Shown one piece after another: positions 30,711 through 40,624 of a stretch of DNA of 64,000 nt (position 1 is its first letter; each line of letters begins with the position of its first letter). The notes beneath the pieces are model-generated. The model was not told the DNA's origin. It worked only from the letters and a program-made list of their open reading frames with translations, and did no database searches. The DNA comes from Verpa conica (taxonomy: Eukaryota; Ascomycota; Pezizomycetes; Pezizales; Morchellaceae), in the NCBI GenBank assembly GCA_033030425.1, contig JAUFSD010000012.1, positions 1,519,915 to 1,583,914 on the forward strand. Reading direction: 5' to 3'. The translations under genes and the position numbers were made by a program.

Positions 30711-33316
30711 ATGGCGAGGCAGAACCTACCCAAACCTACCACAACGCGGAAGCGCAGACGAGCAGCAGTGTACCACACCCCGACACATAACAAGAAAGGA
30801 TGCAGTGCCCAATCGGATACAGAACTTGCAGCCGACCGGGACGAGAAACCAGAGCAACTCCTTAGATCAACTGAACGCCCACTCGAAGCAGCGTCATACG
30901 CCCTGGTCGGTGTTGCCAAAGTTTGGTTACGTGATATTACGCTAACGCGCACCCAAGGTCCTTCTATAAACCTCCTAGACTCAGAATCTGTCTTTATCCC
31001 CTCGCTAACACTTACCACCGTCTAAACACCAGGCACCCCACAGCGTCCGATATACGATACTCATGTCCAAAAACTCACTAATATTATGCTTTCCAAAGCT
31101 ATTGGAGTTAGAAGGACAACGCCAGAGAATTACATAATACTTTTGGCCCCACGATATGCCATAGATCTATGGCAGAGTAAACACGGCCTCGTCCTATCAC
31201 ATGGTCACGTGATAGACATACACAACTTTTACGATACCACCAATTGTCGATTTGAGGTACAAGACGGTCAACACCGCCTCACCGCGTTGCGTCAAGCCGT
31301 TGATATCATTGCCAAAAATACCAGTGGATCAGATCTTCAATGGATTGACGATCAGCTGTGGTGGACATGCTATATATTCGACTCAGGTGGGACTATTTTT
31401 TCCTATAACTACTACGTTGTAATGTTTTATATTTTACCTATTTTCTTTATTTTTTCGAGACCTTACATCTGGGGGACGTACATTCTAATCCTATTTATCC
31501 CATGTGGAAATAAACAATCCCAAATACCTTGATAAAACCTGAATCTCCTCTTCTGATTTTGTTTATTCCTATTGCTAGAAGCTAATTCTTTGTAGAAACC
31601 ATCGACATGTGGGATCTCGAGCTCCTTCGTATGAATGTATCAACGCATAATATGCCAGACACCGAAGCAGACGTCTGGATCAAACTCGACGCTATGCAAG
31701 CGTACGCCGATCAGCTTGAGGGTACGCTTAAATCGAAATGGGCAGATCTAGGGAGTCGTGTTCTCGCTTTGAGCACTATGCCCAAGAGATTCAAAGAAGT
31801 ATATGATGGCAGGTGGTCTGACGTTGTTCGCCGCTTACTCCGGTATCCCGCATATCATGCTAGCTATTACAGTAATTCATTACAACGAGTCAATGCCCAA
31901 CGGTGCCGTTTTGTAAGTTTTGAACATACAAGTGTATCTATACTTCCGACTTCAAGCTAATTCATCACATAGTTTTGGCGACATTATTTTACGGATCTTG
32001 AAAAGCTATTACAGGGGATAACGTCAAATCGCCCGGAAGCCTTGACCGTAGAAACGTTCGAGTTACTTAGGGCGATCAAAGTTCCCCGTTCCGCAGATCA
32101 GATCGAGCTTTTATACGGAATTGAACTTACTGCTGGTAAATCTATGCCAGTGGACAGGCAACACAAACTGCTGCATCTACTAGATAACACCGAGTACCAT
32201 TCTTCGGGCATGTTTATTAGTCAGAACGGGCTCAGAGTCGAGCTACACCGTTGGGATGAAATATTACGTGTTAGTAAAACATTTGCTGACCTTCTTGATG
32301 CATTATGCTTTCATATATGCAAGTGGGTAGACAATAGTTCCATGCGCGAGCATCATAATGCACCGAAGAAGTCAAGTGTTGAGGAGATATGGCAGACTGC
32401 CCTCCACAAGCATAGCCCCAGGCATCATGACCACCAGAGTGTGATTGATAGTTTTGGAGAAACAATAATTGCGATTGTTCGCAAGTACGAGAGAACCCTA
32501 CATAAGCCGCAGCATAAGGCCTTCTTAGACCGGTCTACCATAGAAGCAGATGAGGCTACCTATAGAGAAAGATTCTGTTGCGAACCATGGCTCAGTATAC
32601 TCCTGGAGACGGTTAAAACGTTTGGAAAACTAACTCACCCTCATCTCATTACCTTTGAAATACCTAAACCAGAGGTGATTATGGCAACTCGCTCTCTTAC
32701 GTTAGGAATCGTAGAACTTACATAACTTTGAACATAGGAGAACCCCTCTTCCTCCTCCGCTGCCGACAGTATTGAGGGCGCAGCCAAAGTACTCATAAAA
32801 ACTGTACAGAGCTTGTCGTTTATTGAATCAAACCCATCATTTGACTCTGATGCGTTCGACGACCTACAAGATAAATTCAGATCTACACTCACTGGATGGC
32901 ACGTATATTGGATGACACGATTCCTGCGCGATAACAATGTATCAGCAATTCCTAAGGCACTCCGCCAACATCAATTTGTTCGAGAGCTCTTATCCAGTAT
33001 TTCATCCAAGGACACCACTTCGGATGAATTATCTTCACCCCGCTCTTTGTACCCCGAGATTAGACATACATGTAACTTACCTAGTTCTCCGTGTATTCCG
33101 CCAACTCCGACACAAATTATGTCACCACATAATATTACTTTACTCAACCAAGAGGTACCGGCTTCCGATAGTAGTGGGCTTATTACCGGGAGTCCTAGCT
33201 CTGTATCACCGTGGGATTACCAGATCTTGGTGGATGGGGGTTTAGATCTTAATAATCTCCCTACTAACGATATTACGCTCATCGACTGTACGTATGACCA
33301 ACACTATACAAAGTGA
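30711..33316 (+). CDS. Gene A: ParB-like (DGQHR motif) protein
   Basis: Five exons: 30711-30957, 31033-31386, 31596-31912, 31973-32674 and 32738-33316. They total 732 residues in frame. Near residue 157 FEVQDGQHRLTALRQAVDI is a ParB/sulfiredoxin-fold-like motif (G-Q/H-H-R), as in ParB-like nucleases and DGQHR proteins. A WWTCYIFDS block and a helical part with DLELLRMN follow. The protein is paralogous to gene D at 40625-43868: EAASYALVGVAKVWLRDI aligns with D's TYSSLGEYKVYWNDLEF, and intron positions and phases agree at four sites. The N-terminus is basic (RKRRRAAV), so nuclear location is likely. The Ser-rich tail is unlike D. Substrate and activity are unknown; ParB-like domains can bind DNA, hydrolyse CTP or cut DNA. 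The splice model rests on the alignment to D. Confidence 0.8.
30958..31032 (+). other. Intron 1 of gene A
   Basis: GTCCTT donor (weak), CGCTAAC branch site and ACCAG acceptor; phase 1, the same place as intron 1 of gene D (after R-G / Q-G before T-x-QRP). Confidence 0.7.
31387..31595 (+). other. Intron 2 of gene A (209 nt)
   Basis: GTGGGA donor, AGCTAATTC branch site and TGTAG acceptor; phase 1, matching intron 2 of gene D. Confidence 0.7.
31913..31972 (+). other. Intron 3 of gene A
   Basis: GTAAGT donor, AGCTAATTC branch site and CATAG acceptor; phase 0 between RCRF and FWRHYF, as in D (RCTF / FWLPRL). Confidence 0.85.
32675..32737 (+). other. Intron 4 of gene A
   Basis: GTGATT donor and ACATAG acceptor; phase 0, at the same point as intron 4 of gene D. 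Confidence 0.75.
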
Positions 33317-34017
33317 CGTTATACTAATATAATCAAAAGCTCAATTTACCCCTAATATAGATACCCCTAATTTCTTTCTAGATGGCCTAGACACAATTAG
33401 TCCATGCCCGGAAACTACATGACAAACAACTCGATGCAGAAACCAGTGAAGACTGATCTATCGCTAAGATACCTATTGATGGAGAATATTCTTAAGAGTA
33501 GTTTTTTTTTTGGCACTCGCGGCTCCGGGGGGGAAATTTCTCGGTCAGTTATAGAGGCTATGTTCAAAGATTAGCAACTTTGCTAATTGTTATTTTGGCC
33601 TTAGTTTAATTCCTGTTTTTATCAGTTCTATGGTATTCGATTCTTGCTAGGATTTTTTAGGATGAGTCTTTCGCCTTCTCCAGTGGTATTTTAGCGGCGT
33701 TTAGTGGTGTTTTTTGGGGGGGGTTATATTTCAAATACTCTTTCATTGATTTTTCCAGTTATGGCTTAGAGTTTTTTCTGTATCCCGGACTCAGGTGGGG
33801 AGAGTTACATCTAGGAATGTCTTACGGAGCTTCTAGCTTGTAGTTATATGCTCAATTAATTATCTCATAGCTGACTTAATTACTCAAATAAATTATTTCA
33901 AGCTGGGAATCACCGTAGCTATGTATCCATAATTCCGAGCGAACGAAATTATGAATAAGCGACTACTAAACTATATTGAGTAACTATTAACGTGATAAAC
34001 GTACTTCATACTAAAAA
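33317..34017. other. Intergenic after gene A
   Basis: No gene. T-rich runs at about 33500 and G-runs at about 33520 and 33715. Confidence 0.5.
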
Positions 34018-34440
34018 CTAGTCTCGTGCCCAGCCCCCTTACTTGCGTAGCACCGTAGGGTCTGGAGCAGTAAAGTTCCGAGAAATCGCGCGGTTATCTC
34101 CGAAAACCTCCGGATCTCTCGGGGGGCTTTTGACCTTCAAGGGTACTTAGGTTTATGTGATGACTTCATACAAATGTAAGTACCTAATTTCCGCTAAAAA
34201 TCCCCGGAACCTCCCGAACTGCTGGGGGCTTTCCAGTAAGCTCGGTGGGTTTCCTTGGCTAGCTCGGCCTTTAAAGGTACTTAGATTTATGTGGGACAAC
34301 CACACAAAGATAAGTACCAAATTTCTCCCGAAAGCCCCCCGAGAAATATCCCCGAAAAAAGAATTGGGTAAACCCGGAGGTGTAAGCACACCGGAACCTA
34401 TGGTGTTGCGTAGTAAATAATGGGGCTGGGCACGAGGCTA
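34018..34440. mobile_element. MITE family M, copy 1 (417 bp) with CTA target duplication
   Basis: GTCTCGTGCCCAGCCCC at 34021 is mirrored by GGGGCTGGGCACGAGG ending at 34437. The arms are about 35 bp and reach CGTAGCACC. CTA flanks both sides. Internal direct repeats are built on GGTACTTAG.TTTATGTG. Superfamily not assigned. A copy without the left arm is at 46446-46802. Confidence 0.75.
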
Positions 34441-34965
34441 ACTCAAAAGATAATTGTAATTAAGCGGCACAAGTATTTCTTGCATTACCATATAACTATA
34501 TCCCATTGAGTGCTAGTACGCCGACATATCTCTATAGACGAACGACTAGGTGGTTCACTAAGTAGACGTTTTGTTCTAGGGCTGTGATATATATTAATAA
34601 GTGGGTACTGTGAAGGCTCGATGTGTCAACCCCATTCCATAAGAACTACTTTAAAGAAATAATTATAGGAGAGATCTTGGAGTGAGTTTACCCTTGAAAT
34701 AAAATATGAGATGTTCCATGGTTCTCTATCATTAAGAATGGCACCATAAAAAGTGCCTATTTTGGTGTAAAACCAGGGATTTCCTATCAGTTTTTTCACT
34801 CGTCTGTACATTATACCGTGCAAGGCACGATGCTTAATTCTCTATATAGGTGGCAAAAAACTATTATACAGATGATGTGCACGGTTGCATCAGTATGACA
34901 GGCCATCAGGATGATTATGTAAGTAGTTAATGCTAAAGAGTTAATGTTCATGAGTGTAATATCGC
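34441..34965. other. Intergenic between MITE M and the shared leader
   Basis: No gene. AT-rich; no convincing similarity to the corresponding spacer at 46803-47426. Confidence 0.45.
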
Positions 34966-35100
34966 CCTATAAAGGTTTGGCTCCTCACAGCACTGAGACC
35001 TGATTACGAGTGATATGACATGATGAATTATGATGCTCTAAGCTACGAGCCTCATGCGGCTCTTATAACACATGCCAAGACATTTTTGGATGCCACGTTC
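34966..35100 (+). promoter_or_regulatory. Shared TATA-plus-leader sequence upstream of gene B
   Basis: GCCCTATAAAGGTTTGGCTC, then CACTGAGACCTGATTACGAG and AGCTACGAGCC, align with 47427-47550 upstream of gene F. TATAAAGG is a good TATA box. The block ends about 200 bp before the ATG of B, and a similar distance separates the second copy from F. A small frame MMNYDALSYEP is in both copies. Confidence 0.65.
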
Positions 35101-35295
35101 CATGGCAATGAGGCTCAAAAAGAATTATCAATCTAGTGCCAAGGGTCTAAGCAAGATTGTGATCATAAGCTGACTCAGCGTTCAAAAGAAATGCCAAGCA
35201 ATGCCATCACGACACCGTTTCATCATCGATATCTATAACGCCACTCACATACTAAATTTCTTTACCTACAAAATATCGGTCCCAAATAAAAGGTC

Positions 35296-36720
35296 ATGGC
35301 ATTATTCGGTGATGCACCAGAGTATACTGCACTTCGCGGTGTACGTAGTGTTCGTAGCTTCATACCACCCGGACCCCCGCAAGAGCCGGTTCGTCGACAT
35401 TCTCACACCGGGACCACCCACAGTGCAGGCGCCAATCCATCCCGACAACACCCAGCTTCACTAAAAGCAACGAAGGGGCCAGCCCTTGTAGCAGACTTAC
35501 CATTTCAAAAAGGCGCATTAGCCTCCCCTCCCGATTCAACTACTCTTAAGACAATACCATTAACTTATAGCGTATGTGGGATTAAAGATATACTAAAAGA
35601 TCTTGTCCGGAGTAACTCGTTCCATGATCGGCGGGAATTTCCTGTAGATTCCCCGGATGCCCTGAAAGAGCTAGTTGAGCTTGTCGAAGGTGATCCAGTT
35701 TTACAGCTATGGAGGTTAGTCCGGACATCTAAATCTTACTACATACATCCAGGGTATACTTGTACTGACATATGGTCCATCAGTGTTGAGTACTTTGGTG
35801 GAATGATTGTCACGATGCCGCGGCCGGGGCATGAGCTTTTGGACAGCTTTTGGAGAAAGGTTAGCCGTGCTATGGAGACAACCGGATGGCTTACCGAGGA
35901 AGATATCGATCATCTGCATATTCACCAGGCCAGTAAGTTAATTTTGTTTCGGTAGATTTAAGAAAATCATATAATAACTACGCTAGACATCGAGATGGAT
36001 GATGGGAGCAATCTACGTCCTGATCTCTGCATACTTCCGGACAGACAAGATCACTACCCCACCATAGTTTTCGAAACTGCCTTGTCTCAAACATACAAGA
36101 ATGCAGTCGAGAAGGTTAGGTTGTGGTTTACCGGCTCGCTCGGAAGGATTTGTTTTGTAGTAATAATCAACTTCAAATACCCTAAGAAGGTTTTACTCAA
36201 CAAGGCCTGCACTATTGAACTTTGGAAACATACGGGTAGAGAGAATGGGTTTGCACCCGAGATTGTATGTGGGCCCAAGGTAATGTCAACAATATCCCCA
36301 ACAAACCTATTCCTAAATTAGACGTTCTGAAACCACCTACTATAGTCTATATACCCAGAGCCAGAACACACGACTTCGGAAGATTTAGAGGAGGTGGCGC
36401 TACAGTTTACGTATGAGGAGTTTTTTGGATCCGACAGTATTCCGGAAATCTATCTCCCTATTAAGGATACACCCTTTCGTTGGTCAATGCAATCCTTAAG
36501 GTTTGCGGTTGACTTGGCGTTAAGATCACACCTAAAGGCTGAAACTTTCCGGGACAAGAAGCGCAAGCGTGTAGAAGACGGCGCTTCAAATATTGCGGAT
36601 GGCAGAGGATACCACGAAATTCGTGATGACCTGTCTACACAAACTACTGGAGATAACCGGAATAGTGCAAGTACATCTATCTCCGGAGGGTTTATAAGTC
36701 CGCCCGGCAATGAATTCTAA
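35296..36720 (+). CDS. Gene B: PD-(D/E)XK nuclease-like protein
   Basis: Three exons, 35296-35932, 35987-36279 and 36346-36720, give 434 residues. The middle exon carries LRPDLCILPD (Asp near 222), then YPTIVFETALSQTY (Glu near 240) and NAVEKVRLWFTG, VVIINFKYPKK. This order of acidic residue, beta-strand with E-x-x-x-S/Q and a following helix is the core of restriction-endonuclease-like (Uma2-type) domains found in many fungal accessory proteins. The usual Lys of E-x-K is not obvious (E-T-A), so activity is uncertain. The N-terminus is Pro/Arg/His-rich and the C-terminus has a basic KKRKRVEDG nuclear signal. It lies downstream of the leader shared with gene F. The function of a nuclear nuclease-like protein in this island is inference. 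Confidence 0.75.
35933..35986 (+). other. Intron 1 of gene B
   Basis: GTAAGT donor, AATAACTAC branch site and GCTAG acceptor, phase 1. Confidence 0.85.
36280..36345 (+). other. Intron 2 of gene B
   Basis: GTAATG donor and CTATAG acceptor, phase 0. Confidence 0.8.
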
Positions 36721-37970
36721 ACCAATCTTCGGATACAATATTCCGTGGCCTCCAAGATCCTCTTTTTATATCATACTGTATGTCGCCCGTGTGTTGACTG
36801 AGTACTACCTAACCGTATATTTCTGACTTTGAGTATTACAATTGACATCAGGTATAACTATAATATGGAGTGTTCTTTGGTGGGGAAGCCTGTCAGGTGA
36901 TATCCTTGGGTATTAGTCGGTGAGGTGTTATGGGTTTTTTCTTGGCTTGAATTACTTTATTGTTGTACTTAGGCTAGCCATTCGCCTACCTGGTTCCGTT
37001 TGGGTAGTATGTGACTGGCTGGATAATTATAGAAATAAGAGTTTATACGCAGAGTTCAATGCATGGTTATTGTTACTGTCAGAGCCTTCGCTAAGAAATG
37101 GAAGATGGATAGTCCTTATCACACCTCTACAATAATCTTGCTGGTCACCGTAGGACTAGAGTTGCTTGAGTTGGTAAATTATACCAAGAAAAATAGTCCG
37201 CAATTTATCTTAACCCACCGGTGGTTTGGTTTTTGTCAGATCGAGTAAGTTGTTATGCCTGAATGGGAGATGAGGGGGGGCATATTGAAGTTTTTCTAGT
37301 TACGCTGTCGAGGAGGCCGATTCAATAATATTACTGCCAGTGAAATATACGCGTAAACTATGACTTTATGTTTATCAAGATAACCTCTGGGGTCTAAATT
37401 ATCGACCTGACTGAATCCCCGTAATATATTCTCCTACTTTATTAATAACATGAGCCCTTAGGCTATGGTAAGAATCTAGGTAAGTTCATTATATTGTTTC
37501 ATTGAGAGTGATTGAGGCTAATAGTCCTCGGTTTCAACCGAAATCGACAGGGTTTGCATTGTCATTTTAGGTTATTTGAAATCTTTGGATAGGCTATTTA
37601 GGAAAGGGTGCCTAGTTATAGCCTAGACCCTTCATAAGAGGCTACCTAGAATAGAAGAATTTAATAAAAAATATACTAAGAGCTGCTTGCCTATGTAGGG
37701 CATTTCTTAGGATTTGATCTGTGGCTACTTTGAAGCAAAGTACCTTTGTTCTTTAATTCATATGCTAACTATATAAATTTTTTCGGAGGGCGTTTGACAT
37801 AGTTTTTTTATGCTGGGGGCTGTAATTTATGACTACTAGCGTTGTTAGCGCTCGATTTGGGTTTTCGTTGGTGGGGTTTGGCTCTCACCCGGACCACACC
37901 CCTAAATGATCACCAAGGATTTTTATCACCAGCTTTGTTAATTTAATAGCCCCAGTTATTGACGGACAAC
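36721..37970. other. Intergenic before gene C
   Basis: No gene supported. At about 37449-37477 ACATGAGCCCTTAGGCTATGG resembles the 3' UTR of the LINE at 8385 (ACATGCAACCCTTAGGTTATGG), possibly another LINE-end scrap. Confidence 0.4.
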
Positions 37971-39875
37971 ATGACTTCAACGAACAACTGCAACAGCAGT
38001 ACTGGGGATCTAATGTCTTCCTTGGACGACACCTGGCTAAAGCTTGTGAACTTGAATGGTGGGGCAAAAGCCATGAAAGAGTTTATTATAATTATATCTG
38101 ATATTCAAGTGGGGAACACCAAGGAAATAGGTTACATGGCTATGATAGAAAGACTGGATAATGATATCCGCTTAGGTCCTGCAAATAAAGCTGATATCCT
38201 TAGGAAACTCACATCCGCCGCAGAGGGGCTGTCTAAGATCATGAACGAAGCGAAAAGATTTCATAAGTTTATCATAGCAACGGATAGAGTCATGCAAAAT
38301 TATAAGAGGAGGGTAGAAGAGTGTTATACACGCATAAAAGAGGCTGGGAAAGTCTCGTTGGAAGGCCGTCATAAGCGATCACTTACTCCTGAGTCACATC
38401 ACGAATCGACTGGAAGGGAACCTCAATCACAAAAGGAAAGATTAAGGAACCAGGAAAAAGCTGCCAGAAGCGCGGAGGAAAGATTAGCGAAGGAGGAGAT
38501 GGATAGTAAAAGAGCAGCTTTTAAAAGGGACGCAGGGATTAAAGTGGCGGGGGAGCAAATGGCGAGAAAAATGGCGGAGGAGCGGCTGGCAAAAAAGAAG
38601 GCGGAGGAGCAGCTGGCTCGAAAGAAGGCGGAGGAGCAGCTGGCTCGAAAGAGGGCGGAGGAGCAGGTGGCAAAAAAGAAGGCGGAGGAGCAGCTGGCTC
38701 GAAAGAGGGCGGAGGAGCAGCTGGCTCGAAAGAGGGCGGAGGAGCAGCTGGCTCGGAAGAGGGCGGAGGAGCGACTGGCTCGAAAGAAAGCGGAGGAGCA
38801 GCTGGCTCGAAAGAAAGTGGAGGAACAACTGGCAAGAAAGAGAGCAGCTTCTAAAAGGGATGCAGAAATCTCAGAGGTTAGTATTGCAAAAGTAAAGGCA
38901 ACGGAGGAACGATTGGTGAACGAGAGAGTGGCTGGGAACAAAGGAATGGAAACTTTGACGGAAGCAAAAGCGGCGAAAATCAAGGCAGCGCGGAAGTGGC
39001 TGAATAAAGAGAGAGAAAATGTTGAAATCAATGCGGCAAAATTGACAGAACTTAAAGCGGGGGTAAATGTGATGAGGGGGGGGTTAGCGGATAGGGAATT
39101 TGATTCCAACAGAGACGTCGAAGTGTTGCCTATCACCAACCGGGCGGAAAATACAGTAGCAGACGTCGCTCTGGGGACAAACGGGGGTAGCAAAATGACA
39201 TGCTCTAATCCAGTGTTCAAAGGGGATGACTTCAGGCAGTGGAGCGGACCGAAGAATATGGAGATTGAGTCTGGACTAGAGCCGAGGGATAGTCCCCTCC
39301 AAAACCTGGATTACCGTAAAGACATAAGCAATTTGGTAGGAGAAATGGATGGAGGGGGGAGTAAAAATAGTCGTGCAAGAGGGCGTCCTGCGACTCATAT
39401 ACCGGATGAATGGAGAGAATGGATGGGAGGGGAATCGGCAGATAATGGAAAAGTAAGAGGCACTGGCCGGGATTATGGAGGGCTTTGTTCTGGTATGGGT
39501 GAGATGGATATTGGTGTTCAAGATGCTCAAATGACAACGGGACCGCAATCTCACAATCCTGGAGCGGAGCCGATACACTACGACATTCTTTCGGACGATG
39601 AGTTAATGCAGGAGACTGTATATGAAAAATATGAACCATGGGACTGCAGTGATGATGATGGTGATGACCAGGTAGTGGAGATTACCAAGGATGCATTTAC
39701 CTCGTTTGGAGGGCAGAAGACCAGTGATGTGTTTGGTGGATGGGGCAAAAAAGAGCTGGAGGCTCTTTATGAAGGATACCTTCAGTTCCCCGGTATTTTA
39801 AGCAAGGTTTGTGCGTATTTGAAGGTATCAAGGTCTAACATCTATTATAGGGCCATCGTCAGGTTACCGGATTAA
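37971..39875 (+). CDS. Gene C: charged single-helix protein with C-terminal HTH-like tail
   Basis: One frame of 634 residues from the first ATG at 37971. Residues ~1-140 are helical. Residues ~145-320 are extremely rich in Lys, Arg, Glu and Ala and include ten in-frame copies of the nonapeptide AEEQLARK(K/R), a pattern expected for a stable single alpha-helix or coiled coil. The middle is Gly/Asp-rich. It has an acidic segment (SDDDGDDQVVEI). The end GKKELEALYEGYLQFPGILS, VCAYLKVSRSNIYYRAIVRL could be a small helix-turn-helix or homeodomain-like unit. No known family was recognised. It sits head-on to gene D. A further 3' exon cannot be excluded. Confidence 0.65.
   Translation: MTSTNNCNSSTGDLMSSLDDTWLKLVNLNGGAKAMKEFIIIISDIQVGNTKEIGYMAMIERLDNDIRLGPANKADILRKLTSAAEGLSKIMNEAKRFHKFIIATDRVMQNYKRRVEECYTRIKEAGKVSLEGRHKRSLTPESHHESTGREPQSQKERLRNQEKAARSAEERLAKEEMDSKRAAFKRDAGIKVAGEQMARKMAEERLAKKKAEEQLARKKAEEQLARKRAEEQVAKKKAEEQLARKRAEEQLARKRAEEQLARKRAEERLARKKAEEQLARKKVEEQLARKRAASKRDAEISEVSIAKVKATEERLVNERVAGNKGMETLTEAKAAKIKAARKWLNKERENVEINAAKLTELKAGVNVMRGGLADREFDSNRDVEVLPITNRAENTVADVALGTNGGSKMTCSNPVFKGDDFRQWSGPKNMEIESGLEPRDSPLQNLDYRKDISNLVGEMDGGGSKNSRARGRPATHIPDEWREWMGGESADNGKVRGTGRDYGGLCSGMGEMDIGVQDAQMTTGPQSHNPGAEPIHYDILSDDELMQETVYEKYEPWDCSDDDGDDQVVEITKDAFTSFGGQKTSDVFGGWGKKELEALYEGYLQFPGILSKVCAYLKVSRSNIYYRAIVRLPD
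38574..38843 (+). repeat. 27-bp coding minisatellite, 10 units
   Basis: Ten exact-length units with consensus GCGGAGGAGCAGCTGGCTCG AAAGARG. Differences among units are mostly synonymous or K/R exchanges. The nine-residue period keeps the reading frame of gene C. Confidence 0.92.
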
Positions 39876-40624
39876 ACAATTCTACGGGAGTGCACCTGGG
39901 TATCCTCTGGTTGACCGCACAATTGAGGAGATCAGCGAAAGAGTACTCAAGCTTAGTACTAGAAACTCTTACCCACAAAAGGAACATAATCACGGGCAGA
40001 CGGGTCGTGGATCTTCGTGGGAATAGAAGATACACTAAAATGTGATTTACTGTACTTCGTAATTAGAGCAAGGAGGTTTGCGTATTGAGTAGTTTAGTAG
40101 AATTCTGAGGGAAGGTAGTTATCAAATTTCGATAAGTCAGGTCTATTAGCATGATTCCAAGGGAAGGTAGTCATAGAATTTTGGTAAGTCAGGTCTAGTA
40201 TCCGCCGGATGAAGTAGGTAGCAGTGCATGTAGGTGCGGATCACAAATAATCACTCGAGTTCATTCTTCTTCAAAATCACATTGGGATTAAACTACTCAG
40301 AACGTAGACTAGTTTAGCGAGACAAGTTGTAAGCTTTACCCTGGCGCGTCTCCCTCAAGGGTAGTTGAAAAGATCATCATCTCTTTACAATATTTGCCAT
40401 ATAAATACGTAGTAGAAATAATTGAGCTCCTTATAAGCTTTCTGTTTGCATACATTTCGTTTTTTCCCTTCTTAATTGAAGTTTTTCAGATAACAATGAT
40501 TAGAGCATCTATGGTCTCTTGGTAAATTCTACGGGGGTAGGGATTGAACAGGGAGGGAACATAAGACTAGAATGAAAGTCGTGGAACCTTCAGCGCAGTA
40601 ATTGACCCCGTTGCCACCCACCCA
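39876..40624. other. Convergent intergenic between genes C and D
   Basis: No gene. Holds a two-copy tandem repeat at 40095-40199; otherwise AT-rich. Confidence 0.5.
40095..40199 (+). repeat. Tandem duplication of ~54 bp
   Basis: GAATTCTGAGGGAAGGTAGT ... GATAAGTCAGGTCTATTA is followed by GATTCCAAGGGAAGGTAGTC ... GGTAAGTCAGGTCTAGTA. Confidence 0.75.

Noticed and set aside
38484..38835. Two more minus-strand frames of Pro/Leu repeats
   Set aside because: Same cause, antisense of the minisatellite.
38423..39220. 265-codon open frame on the minus strand opposite gene C, rich in Ser/Phe
   Set aside because: It mirrors the 27-bp coding repeat of gene C; a repeat without stops in one frame is often open in others. 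No splice or domain support.
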